From an uncultured Anaerolineaceae bacterium (lineage in GTDB: Bacteria > Chloroflexota > Anaerolineae > Anaerolineales > Anaerolineaceae), in contig CALAEB010000123.1 of NCBI GenBank assembly GCA_937890875.1, positions 1-5,039 of the forward strand: DNA of 5,039 nt, in the 5' to 3' direction. The number at the start of each line of letters is the position of its first letter. The stretch's first letter is position 1. The notes beneath the pieces were generated by a model, which saw nothing but the letters and a program-made list of their open reading frames with translations, was not told where the DNA came from and did no database searches. The translations under genes and the position numbers were made by a program. Below, one piece after another: positions 1 to 5,039 of the stretch.

Positions 1-849
1 GGCCGATGAACGCTGCTTCGCGATCAGCCGGTCTTCCAGATAGAACTGTGTAAACAACTGCCGGTACCGTGCCAGCAGCGGTTCCCCCAGCCCGAACAGC
101 TTGATTTCTTTCACTGTGTCATTGCCGGTGAGCAGCATTTCGATATAGTTGAGCAGTCTTGCTTCCGGTGCCCGGTGGTTAACCACCCGGAATGCCCGTT
201 CGGCGTACTGCGACTGAGATAAGAACGAGGGAATCGCGGTAATAAAAACGACCAGTGCCAGCCAGGGGCTGAAATCCCACAGCAGAACCACCAGCGAGAA
301 GATTGTGATGATCTGCTGCCCCATTTGCAGTGTCGCATTAACGATGTTCAGGGCGCTGACGTCCGCCTGGCGGCGGGCATTTTGAAGTGTGTCATAAAAA
401 TCGGGATTTTCAAAAAACTGCAGATCCAGGCTGATCGATTTGCGGATAATCAGGCTGTTGACATGGTTTACCAGTTGGTATTGCAGGATTTTATCAAAAT
501 ACGTCCGCAGCGTGCCGACTACCGAACTGACCAGAACAAGCCCGAATTCCAGCAGAAGATAGGGTCCGACAAAACGCAGTCCGTCCGCAGGAGACAGCTC
601 CTGCCCGACCGCGGTCATGATGGAATCGATGATCAGTTTCCCCGCCCAAGCCTGCGCCGCCGGCAAAAAGGAACTGATCAAGGTCAGGCAAACCTCCACC
701 AATGCCGCGGATTTGCTGGACGTCCACACCAGCCGGAACGCTTCCGGTGTATTCCGCAGTGCGGCGAAAAAAGACTGCACCTGACGCGTTACCCGTTCCG
801 GGATGGAACCGTTTTCCTGGATTTTTGAATCTTGTCTGTCTGAATTCAA
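1..849 (-). CDS. ABC exporter-type transporter, N-terminal transmembrane part (cut by window edge)
   Basis: The 283 visible residues look like the type I ABC exporter transmembrane domain; in this family it is normally followed by a fused ATPase, which would lie left of the window. A charged, soluble leader (about 1-42) precedes hydrophobic segments at about 47-65, 92-112, 176-192 and 194-212. Between them is a long cytoplasmic-loop-like stretch containing FFENPDFYDTLQNARRQAD (145-163), and after them comes TVKEIKLFGLGEPLLARYR (245-263). Both are typical of the intracellular helices of multidrug or peptide exporters of Gram-positive bacteria. The start is TTG: an in-frame TGA lies four codons upstream, and GAGGA sits six bases before the TTG. 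The gene is separated from the sugar operon by a terminator, so it probably has its own promoter. The substrate cannot be read from this part; drug, lipid or peptide export are all possible. No Walker A motif is present because the ATPase is not in the window. Confidence 0.85.
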   Translation of the reverse strand, partial: MNSDRQDSKIQENGSIPERVTRQVQSFFAALRNTPEAFRLVWTSSKSAALVEVCLTLISSFLPAAQAWAGKLIIDSIMTAVGQELSPADGLRFVGPYLLLEFGLVLVSSVVGTLRTYFDKILQYQLVNHVNSLIIRKSISLDLQFFENPDFYDTLQNARRQADVSALNIVNATLQMGQQIITIFSLVVLLWDFSPWLALVVFITAIPSFLSQSQYAERAFRVVNHRAPEARLLNYIEMLLTGNDTVKEIKLFGLGEPLLARYRQLFTQFYLEDRLIAKQRSSA

Positions 850-855
850 TTGTGT

Positions 856-860
856 TCCTC
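856..860 (-). promoter_or_regulatory. Ribosome binding site fixing the TTG start of the ABC exporter gene
   Basis: On the minus strand GAGGA is followed by six bases and then TTG. The in-frame TGA just upstream rules out a longer protein. The next in-frame start-like codon, a GTG 23 codons in, would delete the charged leader, so TTG is the preferred start. Confidence 0.6.
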
Positions 861-899
861 ACTTTCGTAATCAGGGTCAGCGGACAGAAAAGCGGCGGA

Positions 900-905
900 A
901 TAATA
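900..905 (-). promoter_or_regulatory. Weak -10-like element upstream of the ABC exporter gene
   Basis: The minus strand reads TATTAT, one mismatch from the TATAAT consensus, about 50 bases before the TTG start. It lies between the arms of a small inverted repeat, GCGGC and GCCGC (892-896 and 908-912, 11 bases apart). No good -35 box is seen 16-18 bases upstream. TTGACT (944-939) and TTGACG (937-932) are -35-like but too far away. This is a candidate only. Confidence 0.2.
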
Positions 906-1168
906 CAGCCGCGGTTTAAGTATGGTTGGAACGTCAAAAGTCAAATTGCTAAAATACAGAACAACAAATAACGCCTTTTGGAAAATATTGCTCCTTTGAC
1001 ACTTTAACCAATTATGCCATGCGTTCAAAAAATAAGCGGAAATCCGATATAGCGGGAGCTTTTCTTCCAAACCATGCGTGATCCGCCCGACATCCGGCAG
1101 AAATTCAAATTTTGCGGGATCTTTTCGGGCAGAAAGAATATTCGAATGATAAGCGCCTGCTGCACAAC

Positions 1169-1205
1169 AAAAAAAAGATCCTTTCAGAATCAAAAGGATC
1201 TTTTT
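1169..1205 (-). terminator. Rho-independent terminator of the sugar kinase operon, possibly bidirectional
   Basis: An 8-bp perfect stem, GATCCTTT (1177-1184) with AAAGGATC (1193-1200), encloses an 8-base loop. An A tract (1169-1176) on the left and a T tract (1201-1205) on the right flank it and extend the pairing. Read on the minus strand the hairpin is followed by eight U residues, right after the LacI-family gene stops (17 bases away), so it ends the operon. On the plus strand only five U residues follow, so it could also act weakly in that direction. Confidence 0.88.
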
Positions 1206-1222
1206 ACCGATACAATCTTTCG

Positions 1223-2260
1223 TTACACAACCGCCTGAGCGCCGGCCATTTCCGGCTGGTACAAATATGCCGTGCTGTGCCGTTCAATCAGTTGACCGGA
1301 GGTCTGGATGTGGCAAAAAGGATATTCCGGATGTTTGATCCGTTTCAGCAGAATCTCAACCGCAAGTTTCCCAATGAACGAACGGGAAATTCGCATCGTT
1401 GTCAGCGCCGGCGTGTTAATCGCGCTGAACGGGATATCATCCACGCCAATAATCGAGACATCGGCCGGAATCCGGTATCCGCTTTCCTGCAGCGCTTTCA
1501 TCGCACCGATCGCAATGGTGTCATTGTCCGCAAAAATCCCGGAGGGGATTACGGCCGAGTCCCGCGCAAGATAAGCTTTCATGTCTTTGTATGCGCCCTG
1601 CAAGGTCGGCGTCAGCGGAATAACAGCGGCGCTTTTCAAAGCCAGCTTATTCAGCGCGGCCTCAAACCCGACCTGCCTTTTTTCGAAATTCGCCACCCGC
1701 ACGCTGCTTTGGAAATGACCGATCGCCCGGTGACCTAATCCATACAGATAATGGACGGCCTCAAACGCAATATCTTCATTCGCCATGACGATGGCATCCA
1801 CCCGTTCAAAATTCATCGGGTTATCAATCACAACCAGCGGCGCTTTGATCTGGTACATCATCTGGATCTGCTCCTCGCTCATTTCCGATCCGAGCAGAAC
1901 CACGCCGTCCAGCGGCTTTGCGGCGACCATCCGGAAGGTCTCGGCGGCTGTGTCCCGGTTGCATCCGGTCATAATCAGGTCATAGGAACACCGGCGGCAT
2001 TCGACCTCAATATGATCGATGATGGACGCAATAAAGCCCTGGTTTTCCTCAACCACCATCCCATGCGCGGCATATTTGACAAACCGGATACTGCCCCGCA
2101 GATTTTTCTTCCTGTTTTGTGGAAGAGCATAATTCAGCTCCTCCACAACCTTTTGAATCCGTTTGCGGGTTTCATCACTGATGCCTTCTTTATTGTTCAG
2201 CACCAGCGATACCGTAGCCGGTGAAACACCGGTGAGTGCGGCAATTTCTTTAATCGTCAT
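1223..2260 (-). CDS. LacI-family transcriptional repressor, last gene of the sugar kinase operon
   Basis: A 345-residue DNA-binding regulator, the normal size for the LacI/GalR family. The N-terminal helix-turn-helix is clear (residues 2-44): TIKEIAALTGVSPATVSLVL, followed by ISDETRKRI and ELNY. A periplasmic-binding-protein-like sensor domain occupies about 57-333, with family signatures LDGVVLLGSE (117-126), NEDIAFEAVHYLYGLGHRAI (161-180), FADNDTIAIGAMKAL (243-257) and VSIIGVDDIPFSA (268-280). The linker after the helix-turn-helix (ALPQNRKKNLRG) lacks the usual Ala-x-x-Leu hinge spacing and appears to carry one extra residue. The ATG overlaps the stop of the DhaL-like gene in ATGA, and no strong ribosome binding site precedes it, so translation is probably coupled. 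By position it should control this operon, and its own expression, in response to the transported sugar or a phosphorylated product. The operator is not in the window, and repressor rather than activator is inferred from the family. Confidence 0.93.
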   Translation of the reverse strand: MTIKEIAALTGVSPATVSLVLNNKEGISDETRKRIQKVVEELNYALPQNRKKNLRGSIRFVKYAAHGMVVEENQGFIASIIDHIEVECRRCSYDLIMTGCNRDTAAETFRMVAAKPLDGVVLLGSEMSEEQIQMMYQIKAPLVVIDNPMNFERVDAIVMANEDIAFEAVHYLYGLGHRAIGHFQSSVRVANFEKRQVGFEAALNKLALKSAAVIPLTPTLQGAYKDMKAYLARDSAVIPSGIFADNDTIAIGAMKALQESGYRIPADVSIIGVDDIPFSAINTPALTTMRISRSFIGKLAVEILLKRIKHPEYPFCHIQTSGQLIERHSTAYLYQPEMAGAQAVV

Positions 2261-2904
2261 TCAACGGTTTCCGTTTTTCCGGCCACAAACTCGGAAAAAC
2301 CCTGCATCAGCAAATCAGCCACCGCGGCACCGGGGTCCAGCAGATCCCGTGATTGTTCGCCTCTGCCGGCTGCTCTTCCATGCTGCGCCAGCATGCCCCG
2401 GGTATTCAGAAAGCCATCATGAGCCGCGGCCGCGGCGCGCTTCGCCGCTTCCGCCAGCGGTTTGCCATCCGCGGCATCCGCCTTTAATACCCCGACTGCG
2501 CCATACAGCCCGTCCAGAAATGTCTTATCTCCGACCTGGGCTTTTCCGCGGCTCTGGACACCGTCAAAATACGCCTGAAAAAAATCGGCGACGGTTTGAT
2601 CATCCATTTCCGTTTTTCCTTTCAGCGCCTTTCCGACCGCCATCAGTCCGGAAGCCATCAAAGTCCCCATCGTTGAGGGAACCGCAGTGGACATCGCTTT
2701 CCCCGCGCTGTAAGCCAGTTTCCCAATATCGGTTTCATCCATCTCCGCAATCGCTTTGCTCGCGGCGGCAAAGCCATCGCCCATGGTCAGTCCAAGATCA
2801 CTATCCCCGACATGGCTGTCCAGTTCAATGAGATAGTCCCGGTTCCGGCCCATTACTTCCGCCCAATGTTGCATTATCTGCTTGAGATCACTTGCCTGCA
2901 GCAT
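2257..2904 (-). CDS. DhaL-like kinase subunit (ATP-binding half of a dihydroxyacetone-kinase-family enzyme)
   Basis: 215 residues, the usual size of DhaL. In the family this all-helical domain binds the nucleotide through two Mg ions held by three aspartates and hands phosphate to the ketose held by DhaK. The aspartate motif is intact: LDSHVGDSDLG with Asp29, Asp34 and Asp36, although the common GDGDHG version reads GDSDLG here. A glycine-rich nucleotide loop follows (VPSTMGTLMASGL, 75-87), then VGDKTFLDGL (124-133) and the closing GRAAGRGEQSRDLLDPGA (176-193) ahead of a C-terminal helix. It starts 15 bases after the DhaK-like gene, behind GGGAGG with a six-base spacer, and overlaps the LacI gene by four bases. 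No DhaM is seen beside it, so direct use of ATP is more likely than phosphoenolpyruvate-driven phosphorylation; this is inference. The symbol dhaL is withheld because the substrate is probably not dihydroxyacetone. Confidence 0.9.
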   Translation of the reverse strand: MLQASDLKQIMQHWAEVMGRNRDYLIELDSHVGDSDLGLTMGDGFAAASKAIAEMDETDIGKLAYSAGKAMSTAVPSTMGTLMASGLMAVGKALKGKTEMDDQTVADFFQAYFDGVQSRGKAQVGDKTFLDGLYGAVGVLKADAADGKPLAEAAKRAAAAAHDGFLNTRGMLAQHGRAAGRGEQSRDLLDPGAAVADLLMQGFSEFVAGKTETVE

Positions 2905-2919
2905 GCTTTGCCTCCCAGA

Positions 2920-3936
2920 TCAATATTGAAATTGTTTAAAGAATGGTGTGTCCGCGGGCGCGGCTAACAATTCTTTCAGCTCGTCATCGAGTTTCAACAG
3001 TGAAATGGACGCGCCGGCCATTTCCATGGAGGTTGCATACTCGCCGACATAAGTATGGAAAATCTTAATCCCTTTTTCAGAAAGAACCTGGTTAATCCGG
3101 CGGAACATGACATACTGCTCCTCCAGCGGCGTTGCACCCAAACCGTTCACCAGCACAGCGACCTCGTCTCCTTTTTCATAAGGGAGATCATCAATAATCT
3201 GATTCAGCATTTCATCCACAATCGTATCCGCAGGAATCAGTTTTCCGCGGCGGATGCCCGGCTCGCCATGAATTCCCATCCCGATCTCCAGTTCATCATC
3301 CGCCAGTTCAAAACTCGGATGACCGACGCGCGGAACCGTGCAAGGCGTTAACGCGACGCCCATCGTCCGCACATTTTCGCACACTTTCTCAGCGACACGT
3401 TTTACGTTATCCAGGTCCAGCAGTTTCGCGGCAGCCGCGCCGGCACACTTATACACGAAGAAAATTCCGGCCACACCGCGCCGGGTGTTCTTCGCGCCCG
3501 GTTTCACCGGCGCGCCGGAAGCGACATCATCGCCGGCCACCACGGATTCCACCCGGATATCCTCTTCAAAATCCGCCATTTCGGCAGCCATATCAAAATT
3601 CAGGATATCGCCGCCGTAATTCCCGTAAATATATAACACACCGGCGCCGGAGTCGATCGCTTTGGTAACCGCCAGCATTTGTTCGGCGCTCGGTGACTGG
3701 AATACATCTCCGATCGAGCACCCGTCCAACATCCCCTCGCCGACATAACCGAGAAACAGCGGCAGATGGCCGGAGCCGCCGCCGGTCGCGATCCCGACTT
3801 TTCCCGGGACTTTCTTCACGGAAACCAGACAATGGAGGTCATTCTCAACATAGTTAACCTGATCCGGGTGAGCGGCATAAATGCCTTCGAGCATTTCAGT
3901 GATGAAACCTTCAGGAGTGTTAATTATTTTTTTCAT
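2920..3936 (-). CDS. DhaK-like kinase subunit (ketose-binding half), probably for a short ketose other than dihydroxyacetone
   Basis: 338 residues, slightly shorter than E. coli DhaK. Family features run the full length: ATGGGSGHLPLFLGYVGEG (50-68), GDVFQSPS (76-83), GNYGGDILNFDMA (105-117), RRGVAG (152-157), LTPCTVPRVGHPSFEL (196-211), GMGIHGEPGI (219-228) and VLVNGLGATPLEEQY (261-275). His223 matches the histidine that binds the ketone covalently (E. coli His218); His57 and Asp110 match the catalytic His56 and Asp109. The E. coli active-site Lys104 is replaced by Gly105, and GSGHEP by GSGHLP. From memory, the GNYGGD form belongs to a DhaK subgroup that includes erythrulose kinases. The likely reaction is ATP-dependent phosphorylation of a C3-C5 ketose together with the DhaL-like subunit downstream. 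AGGAAGG lies seven bases before the ATG, and the gene follows the AllA-like gene by 34 bases. Family assignment is firm; the substrate is inference. Confidence 0.92.
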   Translation of the reverse strand: MKKIINTPEGFITEMLEGIYAAHPDQVNYVENDLHCLVSVKKVPGKVGIATGGGSGHLPLFLGYVGEGMLDGCSIGDVFQSPSAEQMLAVTKAIDSGAGVLYIYGNYGGDILNFDMAAEMADFEEDIRVESVVAGDDVASGAPVKPGAKNTRRGVAGIFFVYKCAGAAAAKLLDLDNVKRVAEKVCENVRTMGVALTPCTVPRVGHPSFELADDELEIGMGIHGEPGIRRGKLIPADTIVDEMLNQIIDDLPYEKGDEVAVLVNGLGATPLEEQYVMFRRINQVLSEKGIKIFHTYVGEYATSMEMAGASISLLKLDDELKELLAAPADTPFFKQFQY

Positions 3937-3943
3937 TACATTT

Positions 3944-3950
3944 CCTTCCT
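3944..3950 (-). promoter_or_regulatory. Ribosome binding site of the DhaK-like gene, with a start-stop pair inside the spacer
   Basis: On the minus strand AGGAAGG is followed by a seven-base spacer and the ATG. The bases just before the start read ATGTAATG, so an out-of-frame ATG is followed at once by TAA, which overlaps the true ATG. The true start is fixed by the spacing and by the conserved N-terminus of the product. Confidence 0.7.
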
Positions 3951-3970
3951 ATTTCCTCTGTTGGATTTTT

Positions 3971-4453
3971 TTACAGTTCAATGTTTACAAAATCATCTTC
4001 CGCATATTCGACGACAACGCAATCATTCACATAAGTCCTTTCCGGAAGCGCAATCACGACATGCGCCGTTTGCGCATCCACCGGAAACGGGCACATATGC
4101 CACACACCGGTTTTCAGCGTCACAAAGGTCCCTCTCGGAATGAGAAAAGCTTCCGTCAATTCCGGCACAGGTTTATTCGAGGCCGGAGCGACATGAATGA
4201 CGATATCCGCATCCAGCGCAATCAGGCCTTCGCGGGTCAGGTTATGATACTCGGCCGCCTTCACAACGAACGCCGCCGGTTTTTCAATCACCAGCGGCGA
4301 GAAGCCGACCGGCATGGTTCCCGAAACCGGCAAGGTGACCCTGTCCGGGAAAAACCCGCCGATGCCAAAGCCGGAGGGATTCAGAAAATCGGTATACTCG
4401 CCGAACGTTCCAAACGCTTCTTCAGATAATTTCTTCGCCTTAATCGTTTGCAT
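3971..4453 (-). CDS. Ureidoglycolate lyase (AllA)-like cupin-fold protein of unknown substrate
   Basis: 160 residues, the same length as E. coli AllA, whose family releases urea from ureidoglycolate in purine breakdown. Resemblance is seen in the N-terminal LSEEAFGTFGEY (9-20), the central AEYHNLTREGLIALDADIVI (67-86), FLIPRGTFVTLKTGVWHMCPF (103-123) and the C-terminal acidic stretch (148-157). His70, His87 and His119 are candidate metal or substrate ligands. There is no signal peptide and no membrane segment, so it should be cytoplasmic. It lies between a sugar permease and a ketose kinase, with no allantoin or ureidoglycolate genes in view, so a role on a sugar or sugar acid (for example isomerase, epimerase, lactonase or lyase) is more likely than ureidoglycolate cleavage. 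That part is inference. The DUF4867 family, also of this fold and found in sugar operons, is an alternative assignment. Start: ATG five bases after AGGAG. Confidence 0.78.
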   Translation of the reverse strand: MQTIKAKKLSEEAFGTFGEYTDFLNPSGFGIGGFFPDRVTLPVSGTMPVGFSPLVIEKPAAFVVKAAEYHNLTREGLIALDADIVIHVAPASNKPVPELTEAFLIPRGTFVTLKTGVWHMCPFPVDAQTAHVVIALPERTYVNDCVVVEYAEDDFVNIEL

Positions 4454-4458
4454 CTTTT

Positions 4459-4463
4459 CTCCT
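4459..4463 (-). promoter_or_regulatory. Ribosome binding site of the AllA-like gene, overlapping the permease stop codon
   Basis: The minus strand reads TAGGAG, where TAG ends the permease gene and AGGAG is the ribosome binding site, then five bases and ATG. The overlap ties the two genes into one messenger and suggests ribosome hand-over between them. Confidence 0.75.
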
Positions 4464-5039
4464 ATGATCGTTCATGTCTTCTTTCAATCAACTTCATGCC
4501 GGCCATTACCAGAACCAGAATCAATCCCCAGGCAAACGTCTTGACAAACGCGTTGATGCGCAGGATATTGAAAGCGCTGGAAACCAATTGAAGCAGCAGA
4601 ATGGACATCACAACGCCTGCCACTTTTCCGCGTCCGCCATCCGGGTTAACCCCGCCCAGAACAACGATCAGCAAGGTCAGCAGCGTGTAGGACGAACCGT
4701 AATCCGATTTGGCGGAATTATACCGGGACGCCATTAAGATTCCGGAAAAGCTCCCGAAAATCCCGGAGATCATATACGTCTGCATCGTTATACGCAAATT
4801 GTTGATTCCGGAAAATTTGGAGGCGACCGAATTCGTCCCCATCAGATACAGGCGCTTCCCATAAACCGTGTTATTTAAAAGATAATTCAGCCCCAGCGCG
4901 ATCAGGACAAAAATAATGGCGCCGGTCGGAATTCCCAAAATCGTGCCGTTCGCGATGTTATTGAAAGCGGCCGGCAGCCCGGTAATGGCCGGACCTTTCG
5001 TTATGATCAGACCCAGCCCCGTGTACAGCTGCAGTCCGC
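4462..5039 (-). CDS. RbsC-type sugar ABC importer permease, C-terminal part (cut by window edge)
   Basis: 191 complete codons plus the stop are visible; the reading frame stays open to the window edge, so the true start lies beyond it. Family proteins have roughly 320-340 residues, so a bit more than half is present. The frame begins GLQLYTGLGLIITKGPAITG and continues with hydrophobic helices near residues 36-55, 86-105, 117-130, 138-158 and 165-184 (numbered from the window edge). The RbsC/LsrCD signature is clear: GTNSVASKFSGIN (67-79), YMISGIFGSFSGILMASR (88-105) and VLGGVNPDGGRGKVAG (126-141). It forms part of the inner-membrane channel for a simple sugar or polyol, working with an ATPase (RbsA-like) and a binding protein that are presumably encoded upstream. 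These importers often have two related permeases, and this one may be the second. The eight-base gap to the AllA-like gene indicates one operon. Confidence 0.9.
   Translation of the reverse strand, partial: GLQLYTGLGLIITKGPAITGLPAAFNNIANGTILGIPTGAIIFVLIALGLNYLLNNTVYGKRLYLMGTNSVASKFSGINNLRITMQTYMISGIFGSFSGILMASRYNSAKSDYGSSYTLLTLLIVVLGGVNPDGGRGKVAGVVMSILLLQLVSSAFNILRINAFVKTFAWGLILVLVMAGMKLIERRHERS

Larger units (their letters stand above)
850..1168. other. Intergenic region before the ABC exporter gene, no convincing gene
   Basis: This stretch is visibly richer in A and T than the flanking genes and shows no convincing protein. One minus-strand open frame (1193 to 846) crosses it but begins inside the terminator, and its product resembles nothing I know. 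Visible elements are a TATTAT -10-like box, the inverted repeat around it, and a tandem direct repeat on the minus strand (TTTGAC twice, at 945-940 and 938-933, in a TTTGACTTTTGACG context) with an inverted TTTGAC copy on the plus strand at 995-1000. There is also AAAGGAG at about 994 (minus strand) with no start codon at a usable distance. The region should carry the promoter of the exporter gene. No riboswitch or tRNA was recognised. Confidence 0.5.

Noticed and set aside
494..937. 147-codon open frame on the minus strand
   Set aside because: It overlaps the exporter gene in another frame; its product has low-complexity Gly/Arg/His-rich composition and no family features, whereas the exporter frame encodes clear membrane helices and family motifs.
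1037..1046. CGGA-AA-TCCG hairpin followed by a T-rich stretch on the minus strand, as a terminator
   Set aside because: The stem is only four base pairs with a two-base loop and cannot be extended, so it is too weak.
1112..1738. 208-codon open frame on the plus strand
   Set aside because: It is antisense to the well-supported LacI-family gene, begins in the intergenic region, runs through the terminator and encodes an Arg/Asn-rich product typical of an antisense shadow.
2163..2831. 222-codon open frame on the plus strand
   Set aside because: It is antisense to the DhaL-like gene; the Pro/Arg/Ser-rich product is what the reverse strand of a G+C-rich gene gives.
4462..4938. Permease as a complete 158-residue protein starting at the TTG at 4938
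   Set aside because: The frame stays open to the window edge with residues typical of the family (for example LQLYTGLGLIITKGP), so the gene is a longer one cut by the edge.
1..5039. CRISPR array, tRNA or rRNA gene, insertion sequence or attachment site
   Set aside because: No regularly spaced repeats, RNA gene signatures, transposase or terminal inverted repeats were seen on either strand.

Overview
The window reads almost entirely on the minus strand and looks like a piece of a Bacillota (Firmicutes-type) chromosome with roughly balanced to slightly high G+C. This guess rests on strong GGAGG-type ribosome binding sites, one TTG start, tightly packed genes, a rho-independent terminator with a long U tract, and the protein families present. 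I cannot name the genus; an Erysipelotrichales or Clostridia-like gut anaerobe would fit.

Right part (positions 5039 down to 1223, transcribed leftwards): the end of a sugar-uptake and sugar-phosphorylation operon. In order of transcription it holds: (i) the C-terminal half of an RbsC-type inner-membrane permease of a sugar ABC importer; (ii) a 160-residue protein of the ureidoglycolate lyase (AllA) cupin-like fold; (iii) a DhaK-like ketose kinase subunit; (iv) a DhaL-like ATP-binding kinase subunit; (v) a LacI-family repressor. Gaps between genes are 8, 34 and 15 bases, and the last junction is an ATGA overlap. An intrinsic terminator follows the repressor by 17 bases. No DhaM (phosphotransferase-dependent) subunit is visible. 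The simplest reading is that a sugar or ketose enters through the ABC importer and is phosphorylated by the two-subunit kinase, while the LacI protein senses the substrate or product and controls the operon. The kinase has the covalent-binding histidine, but glycine replaces the lysine found in the E. coli dihydroxyacetone kinase active site. It therefore more likely acts on another short ketose (such as an erythrulose) than on dihydroxyacetone itself. The AllA-like protein has no recognised role in such a pathway and is the most interesting unknown.

Middle (1168 to 850): about 320 bases of more A+T-rich, apparently non-coding DNA. It should hold the promoter of the next gene. Only weak promoter-like elements and short repeats are visible.

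Left part (849 to 1): the N-terminal 283 residues of an ABC exporter-type membrane protein (transmembrane domain expected to be fused to an ATPase). It starts at TTG and runs off the window. It is separated from the sugar operon by the terminator and is probably a separate transcription unit.
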